A stretch of DNA of 27,619 nucleotides from JBDTLH01 sp039934875 (GTDB lineage: Bacteria; Acidobacteriota; Terriglobia; Terriglobales; Acidobacteriaceae). Where the stretch lies: contig JBDTLH010000038.1 in the NCBI GenBank assembly GCA_039934875.1, positions 1 through 27,619 on the forward strand, given 5' to 3'. How positions within the stretch are numbered: the first letter of the stretch is position 1; each line of letters opens with the position of its first letter. Below, piece by piece: positions 23,581-27,619 of the stretch. The translations under genes and the position numbers were made by a program. A model generated the notes under the pieces. It made no database searches. It was not told the origin of the DNA and saw only the letters and a list, made by a program, of their open reading frames with translations.

Positions 23581-26500
23581 TCATTTGCTGTGGCCGGCGC
23601 CTGCCTTCAGCCTCCGCGCAGTCTCATGAAAGTTGGGGAACGCCGGCCTTTTATAAGTTGGCAGCGGATTTGCCTTGAGCTCCGCCATCACCTCCTCGAC
23701 GGCACGCTCCAGTTGCGGATCGTGTCCCGCCGACACCGACTTGGGGTCCATCTCTACGGCAATATCAGGCGAGATGCCGTGGTTCTCCACCTCCCATTCG
23801 CCCTTCAATCCATAGATTCCCGCGCGCGGCGCGGTCACTGATCCGCCATCCATCAGAGTGGGATAACTATAGATACCCACCAGCCCGCCCCAGGTGCGGG
23901 TGCCCACCAGTTTGCCCACGCCCGCGCGACGGAAGTACCAGGGCATCGCGTCGCCGCCTGAACCGGCGGATTCATTGATGATCATCACCTTCGGGCCAAA
24001 GATCGCACCCACCGGCTCTGCCTGGGTCTCGCCATCGCGGGCGGCGACGAAGCTCATCACCGGACGCTTCAAATAGTCCACGATATAGTCCGCGAGCTCG
24101 CCGCCCCCGTTGTAGCGCTCATCGATCACTGCGCCCTCTTTGCCGACCTGGGCGAAATAGTAGCGGTTGAATGCGGTATAGCCCCCGTTGGCAGTGTCGG
24201 GCAGATAGACGTAAGCCAGACGGCCGCCGCTCATCTTGTCCACCTGGCGGCGGTTAGATTCGATCCAGGCGAGATTGCGCAGTCCCGTCTCGCTCGGCAC
24301 CGGCACCACCGCGACCTCGCGAGCACCGCTCCCATCCGGATTAGGACCGACTTTGAGCACCACCGAACGCGCCGCCGTCCCTTCGAAGAAGCTGAACAGA
24401 TTCTCGCTCGCGCGCAATTCGCGTCCGTTGACCGCCAGCAGATACTCGCCGGCTTTAACGTTCACGCCGGGTTGCGTAAGCGGCGCGTGCAACTCAGGGT
24501 TCCAGTTCTCTCCGTTGTAAATGTTGGAGAACTGATAACGTCCATTAGCGACGCGATAGTCCGCGCCCAGCAGCCCTCCATGCACCCGCTCCGGAGCGTC
24601 CGGCTCGCCGCCTCCGCGCACGAAGACATGGCCCAGCGAAAGCCCGCTCAGCATCTCCACAAACAGGTAATTGAGATCATCGCGACTGCCTAGTCCGGGA
24701 AGATACTTCGCATACTCCTTCTCAGCCGCCTTCATGTCATAGCCGTGCGCGTTGGGATCATAGAGAAAGTCGCGCTCAATGCGCCAGGTCTCGTGATACA
24801 TCTGCGCCCACTCGGCGCGCGGATCAATGTATGCCTGCATGCCCTCGAGCTTCAGCCCGCCCTCGCCCTGCTTTGCGGCGCTGGTGGAGGCAACGAACCA
24901 CTTCCCCGGCGCCATCGAGTAGAGCACCTTCTCTCCGTTGGCGGAGACGGTGAAATCCTTTACGCCATCCAGCAGCTTGTCTGCCTTGCGCGTCTTCAGG
25001 TCGAACTTCTGCAAGGTAATGCCGGCCCCGGGGCCCTCGTCCTCGCCGGGGCTCGCGGGCGCCTCCGCCACAATCAGCTCGTTCTGCTTGCCCGCGGCGA
25101 TCGCCGTGTAATTCTTCGCGGGCAGCGGAAGGGCAAGTATGCGCTGGCCGATGCCCTCAAGATCCATCTTCACCGTCACCGGCTTCTTTGCCGCCTCTTC
25201 AGCAGCCTTGGCGTCGGCCACCTCGGGCTTGTTCTCGTCGGCCTTGTCTTTTTGCCCTAAGGCTTCCGTCGCCTTGTCTTTCTCCTTGTCGTCTTTGCCT
25301 TTGCCCTTGTCTTTGTCTTTGTCTTTAGCTGCCTCCGCGCCCTTCTCATCGTCGCTCTCCGGGGTCAGCGGAGACGCCGTATCTTTGCTCAATACCGCGA
25401 GATAAATGTTGCGGCTCTGCGTATGTCCGTAGCTCGAAAGATCGAGCCAACCCGCGGACGGCCCCACGTCGGTGCTGGCGGTGAAGTAGAGGTATTTACC
25501 GTCTTTGTCCCAGACCGCGTGCAACGTATCGCTCAACCCATCGGTAATCTGGTGCGATTGCGCTTTCTCCAGCGAATAGAGAAACACCGCGTGAAAGTGG
25601 CTCTTCAACTGCTTGGTGTAGGCGATCCATTTGCCGTCCGGAGACCATGACGGATCGAGGGTGCGCTCCGGTGCGTCATAGGTATCGCTTACGATCTTGA
25701 TGGGCGTGGGATTGGCGCTGCTCACATCGAGATACCACAGCGTCAGGTGCTTATCGGAAAACGCGATCTTCTTGCTGTCCGGCGACCAAACCGGCTGATA
25801 GAAGAACGACGGCGCCGCACTTAGCCGGATGGCTCTCTTTGCGCCCAGACCCTCTTGCGGAGCGATATAAAGCTGATACTCTCCGCCGCTGTCGCCAAAG
25901 TAGGCTATGGATTTTCCGTCCGGCGACCAGGCCGGGTCGCGCTCCGCGGCGTTCGGCGTATTGGTCAGGTTGCGGACATCGCCTTTTTCGGCGGGGACGG
26001 TAAAGATCTCGCCGCGCGCTTCAAAGACGGCGCGCGCACCCGATGGCGAGAGCCCGAAATTCTCAATGCGTTTGGGCGATACGCGGGCCATCCGGCTGCG
26101 CGTATTCGGCAGGTCGGAGTGGATGCTCACCGGCACCACATGCTGTTGCTTGGCGGCGAAGTCATAGAGATGCAGCTCCCCGAACTGGTCATAGACGATC
26201 CCGCCCGGGCCCGCCGCCGCGGACTTGATGTCCATGCCATTGTTCGCAACCACCTGCTCCACCTTCTTATCGCCCAGATCATAGTGATAGAGCGCCACCG
26301 CGCCGTCGCGGTCGGAGAGGAAGTAAACCGAGTTCCCCACGAACATGGGATTTTCATCGTTGGAATTGTCGCGCGGCACCTTCTCCACCGCCAGCGTCTT
26401 CAGGTCGGCAATCCAGATCGGAGTGGTCTGGCCGCCGCGATATTGCTTCCATCCCGGCTCCCAGCGCTGTATGGGCGAATAGGCGATGCGGCTGCCATCC

Positions 26501-27012
26501 CCGGAATACGAACCATCCACCGCAGTGGGCAGAGGCAGTTCAAATGGGAAGCCGCCTTTAGCCAGACCTACGCTGAACAACTTGACATAACGATTGCTGC
26601 TGTTGCGCCCCGAGCGAAACAATATCTGCTTGCCGTCAGGAGTCCAGCCAACCGCGACATCCGCTCCGGGATGATAGGTCAGGCGCGTGGGCGCTCCCCC
26701 CTCGGCGGGAATAACATAAACATCCTGGTTGCCGTCGTATTCGCCGGTGAACGCGATCATGCGGCCGTCGGGGGAGAAGATCGGCCCGCGATTCACGCCC
26801 GCTCCCGAGGTTAGCCGGCGCGCCTCTCCCCCATTACGGTCCACCGTCCACAGATCGCCCGCATAACTGAAGGCAATCTGGGCCTTGCTTAAGCTGGGAT
26901 TGCGCAGCAGCAAAGGCGCAGCGTTGTCTTGGCTTTGGGCAAAAACCGAACCGCCCGCCAAAGCGAGCAGTAGCAGCCATAACATCCGGGGGCAGGTCTG
27001 GAGCGTCTTCAT
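23581..27012 (-). CDS. Secreted Tricorn-like protease: beta-propeller, PDZ-like and S41 domains (1143 aa)
   Basis: This is a bacterial homologue of the Tricorn core protease. The signal peptide is MLWLLLLALAGGSVFA. Residues about 35-545 carry WD40-like/TolB-type propeller blades with repeated SPDG motifs (FSPDGRMIAF, WSPDGKSIAYF, WSPDSKKIAF, WSPDGKWIAY). A highly charged Lys/Asp/Glu linker (about 553-607) splits the propeller region. Next come the core N-terminal part with H795 in LSLGHV, a PDZ-like segment (VKAGEYLLAVNG), and the S41 protease domain with S1018 in ESAGSGGD and E1076 in EVENHGISPD, matching the Tricorn His/Ser/Glu triad by position and context. The length is usual. GAGGG precedes the start. 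It probably degrades peptides outside the cytoplasm. Confidence 0.93.
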   Translation of the reverse strand: MKTLQTCPRMLWLLLLALAGGSVFAQSQDNAAPLLLRNPSLSKAQIAFSYAGDLWTVDRNGGEARRLTSGAGVNRGPIFSPDGRMIAFTGEYDGNQDVYVIPAEGGAPTRLTYHPGADVAVGWTPDGKQILFRSGRNSSNRYVKLFSVGLAKGGFPFELPLPTAVDGSYSGDGSRIAYSPIQRWEPGWKQYRGGQTTPIWIADLKTLAVEKVPRDNSNDENPMFVGNSVYFLSDRDGAVALYHYDLGDKKVEQVVANNGMDIKSAAAGPGGIVYDQFGELHLYDFAAKQQHVVPVSIHSDLPNTRSRMARVSPKRIENFGLSPSGARAVFEARGEIFTVPAEKGDVRNLTNTPNAAERDPAWSPDGKSIAYFGDSGGEYQLYIAPQEGLGAKRAIRLSAAPSFFYQPVWSPDSKKIAFSDKHLTLWYLDVSSANPTPIKIVSDTYDAPERTLDPSWSPDGKWIAYTKQLKSHFHAVFLYSLEKAQSHQITDGLSDTLHAVWDKDGKYLYFTASTDVGPSAGWLDLSSYGHTQSRNIYLAVLSKDTASPLTPESDDEKGAEAAKDKDKDKGKGKDDKEKDKATEALGQKDKADENKPEVADAKAAEEAAKKPVTVKMDLEGIGQRILALPLPAKNYTAIAAGKQNELIVAEAPASPGEDEGPGAGITLQKFDLKTRKADKLLDGVKDFTVSANGEKVLYSMAPGKWFVASTSAAKQGEGGLKLEGMQAYIDPRAEWAQMYHETWRIERDFLYDPNAHGYDMKAAEKEYAKYLPGLGSRDDLNYLFVEMLSGLSLGHVFVRGGGEPDAPERVHGGLLGADYRVANGRYQFSNIYNGENWNPELHAPLTQPGVNVKAGEYLLAVNGRELRASENLFSFFEGTAARSVVLKVGPNPDGSGAREVAVVPVPSETGLRNLAWIESNRRQVDKMSGGRLAYVYLPDTANGGYTAFNRYYFAQVGKEGAVIDERYNGGGELADYIVDYLKRPVMSFVAARDGETQAEPVGAIFGPKVMIINESAGSGGDAMPWYFRRAGVGKLVGTRTWGGLVGIYSYPTLMDGGSVTAPRAGIYGLKGEWEVENHGISPDIAVEMDPKSVSAGHDPQLERAVEEVMAELKANPLPTYKRPAFPNFHETARRLKAGAGHSK
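25307..25326 (-). repeat. 6-bp simple repeat coding for Lys-Asp
   Basis: Hexamer GTCTTT units (AAAGAC on the coding strand) repeat in frame and encode the KDKDKDK run of the Tricorn-like protease linker. Slippage in multiples of six would keep the reading frame. Confidence 0.75.
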
Positions 27013-27044
27013 GGTCCCTCACAGGAAAAATTGGGAGAAACCGA

Positions 27045-27073
27045 ATTCTATGCAGAATCTCTGGAGCGCGCAA
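27045..27073 (-). promoter_or_regulatory. Promoter of the Tricorn-like protease gene
   Basis: On the minus strand TTGCGC (27073-27068) and TAGAAT (27050-27045) are 17 bases apart. The -10 box matches five of six consensus positions. The leader would be about 26 bases and contains the GAGGG ribosome-binding site. Confidence 0.5.
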
Positions 27074-27153
27074 ACAAAATCCGCGCGCCTGGCTATCCGG
27101 AACCGCGGTCCATCTTAGTAGGCTATCCGAGTAACGACCCTTGTTTGCTCTGG

Positions 27154-27495
27154 CTACGCCGTAGCCGCTGATTTCTTCTGCGCAGTGAAACACTGACGGC
27201 AGAATACCGGACGCCCCTGAGTAGGACGGAAAGGGACCGTGGTCTCTTTGCCGCAGCCAGAGCAGGTTGCCTGAGTTTCCACCTTAAGTGGTCCACCGCC
27301 TGGCTTGCGGCCTGGAACCGTAGCAGGCGCCGAGCTGGACATCGCACTCTGGCGCTTGCTCTTGCACCCCTTGCAGCGCTTCGGCTCATTCTTGAACTGT
27401 TTATCGTGGAAGAACAATTGTTCGCCCGCGGTAAAGATGAAGTCCTGGCCGCAGTCGATACACTTGAGGCTTTTATCTTCAAAATGAAAATCCAT
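27154..27495 (-). CDS. Double zinc-ribbon protein (113 aa)
   Basis: Two four-cysteine zinc sites can be seen. The first has C12/C15 (KCIDCGQDFIF) and C41/C44 (RCKGCK). The second has C78/C81 (CSGCGKETTVPF) and C99/C102 (VFCRQCF), with the TVPFRPTQGRPVFC arrangement seen in small bacterial zinc-ribbon proteins. A Ser/Ala/Pro/Gly-rich linker joins them. Such proteins may bind nucleic acid or other proteins; no function is assigned. There is no signal peptide. The start has an AAGGG-type Shine-Dalgarno sequence. The gene lies 141 bases upstream of the Tricorn-like gene, which has its own likely promoter, so the two need not be co-transcribed. Confidence 0.82.
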   Translation of the reverse strand: MDFHFEDKSLKCIDCGQDFIFTAGEQLFFHDKQFKNEPKRCKGCKSKRQSAMSSSAPATVPGRKPGGGPLKVETQATCSGCGKETTVPFRPTQGRPVFCRQCFTAQKKSAATA

Positions 27496-27619
27496 GCTCG
27501 AACCCTTTCCCGGCCAGACGCTTTGTCGCGACTGGCAATTGTCCCTTCCGCCCCTCGCTGGTCCGAAGAATTGAAATGGACTGAACTTGCACGCATTGCG
27601 CCGTGGGAATGTGCCCCCC

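Noticed and set aside
25855..26814. + strand open frame (319 codons) opposite the Tricorn-like gene
   Set aside because: It is an antisense shadow of the propeller region; the minus frame has regular SPDG blades.
27152..27166. GGCTAC/GTAGCC hairpin at the end of the zinc-ribbon gene
   Set aside because: The 6-bp stem spans the stop codon and no T-tract follows, so a terminator is not supported.

Overview
The window looks like a stretch of an Acidobacteriota chromosome, probably Terriglobia. This is inferred from gene families, not from a marker gene. It is GC-rich. It carries a two-gene glycine decarboxylase (gcvPA/gcvPB), a secreted Tricorn-type protease with a beta-propeller and a PDZ-like region, an M28 and an M48 peptidase, a poxvirus-type topoisomerase IB, and several small lineage-type proteins. 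I found no rRNA, tRNA, CRISPR array, phage gene or transposase. It reads as ordinary core and housekeeping genome with interesting non-coding structure between the genes.

Layout, left part (1-7400, mostly + strand): a 75-aa small protein with its own promoter, a repeat-bearing leader and a strong terminator; a secreted Gly/Arg/Phe-rich protein (-) divergent from topoisomerase IB (+); a secreted M28 metallopeptidase; a secreted unknown; a membrane glycosyltransferase; a class I/II aminotransferase. Middle part (7400-16200): a secreted M48 protease and a 79-aa protein (-), divergent from a coupled TPR protein and HhH-GPD glycosylase pair (+). Then come a CpsB-type PHP phosphatase (+), a structured inverted-repeat element, a response regulator with an RsbRD-like output (-), a cold-shock protein and PolX (+), a one-TM protein (-), and a secreted protein with a PEP-CTERM-like tail (+). 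Right part (16200-27600, all - strand): the operon gcvT-gcvH-gcvPA-gcvPB; a VOC-family gene between inverted repeats; an Xre-type regulator just downstream of aspS; aspS; the Tricorn-like protease; and a double zinc-ribbon protein.

How the genes work together: gcvT, H, PA and PB give the P, T and H proteins of the glycine cleavage system; the shared L protein is not here. PolX, the HhH-GPD glycosylase and topoisomerase IB are DNA repair or topology genes but are not in one operon. The M28, M48 and Tricorn-like enzymes all carry export signals and suggest active extracytoplasmic protein turnover.

Most noteworthy signals: (1) several genes without a Shine-Dalgarno sequence have a TANANT box exactly 6-7 bases before the start codon, most strikingly aspS and polX with nearly identical sequence, which suggests leaderless transcription; (2) a related degenerate 7-bp-phased repeat occurs at three separate places, fills the gcvH-gcvPA spacer and forms the 3' end of the glycosylase gene; (3) a 100-bp inverted-repeat element with two internal hairpins lies at 11124-11223; (4) a 17-bp imperfect inverted repeat brackets the VOC gene; (5) four 11-bp tandem repeats lie in the leader of the 75-aa gene. 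All readings are from the sequence alone. No database search was run.
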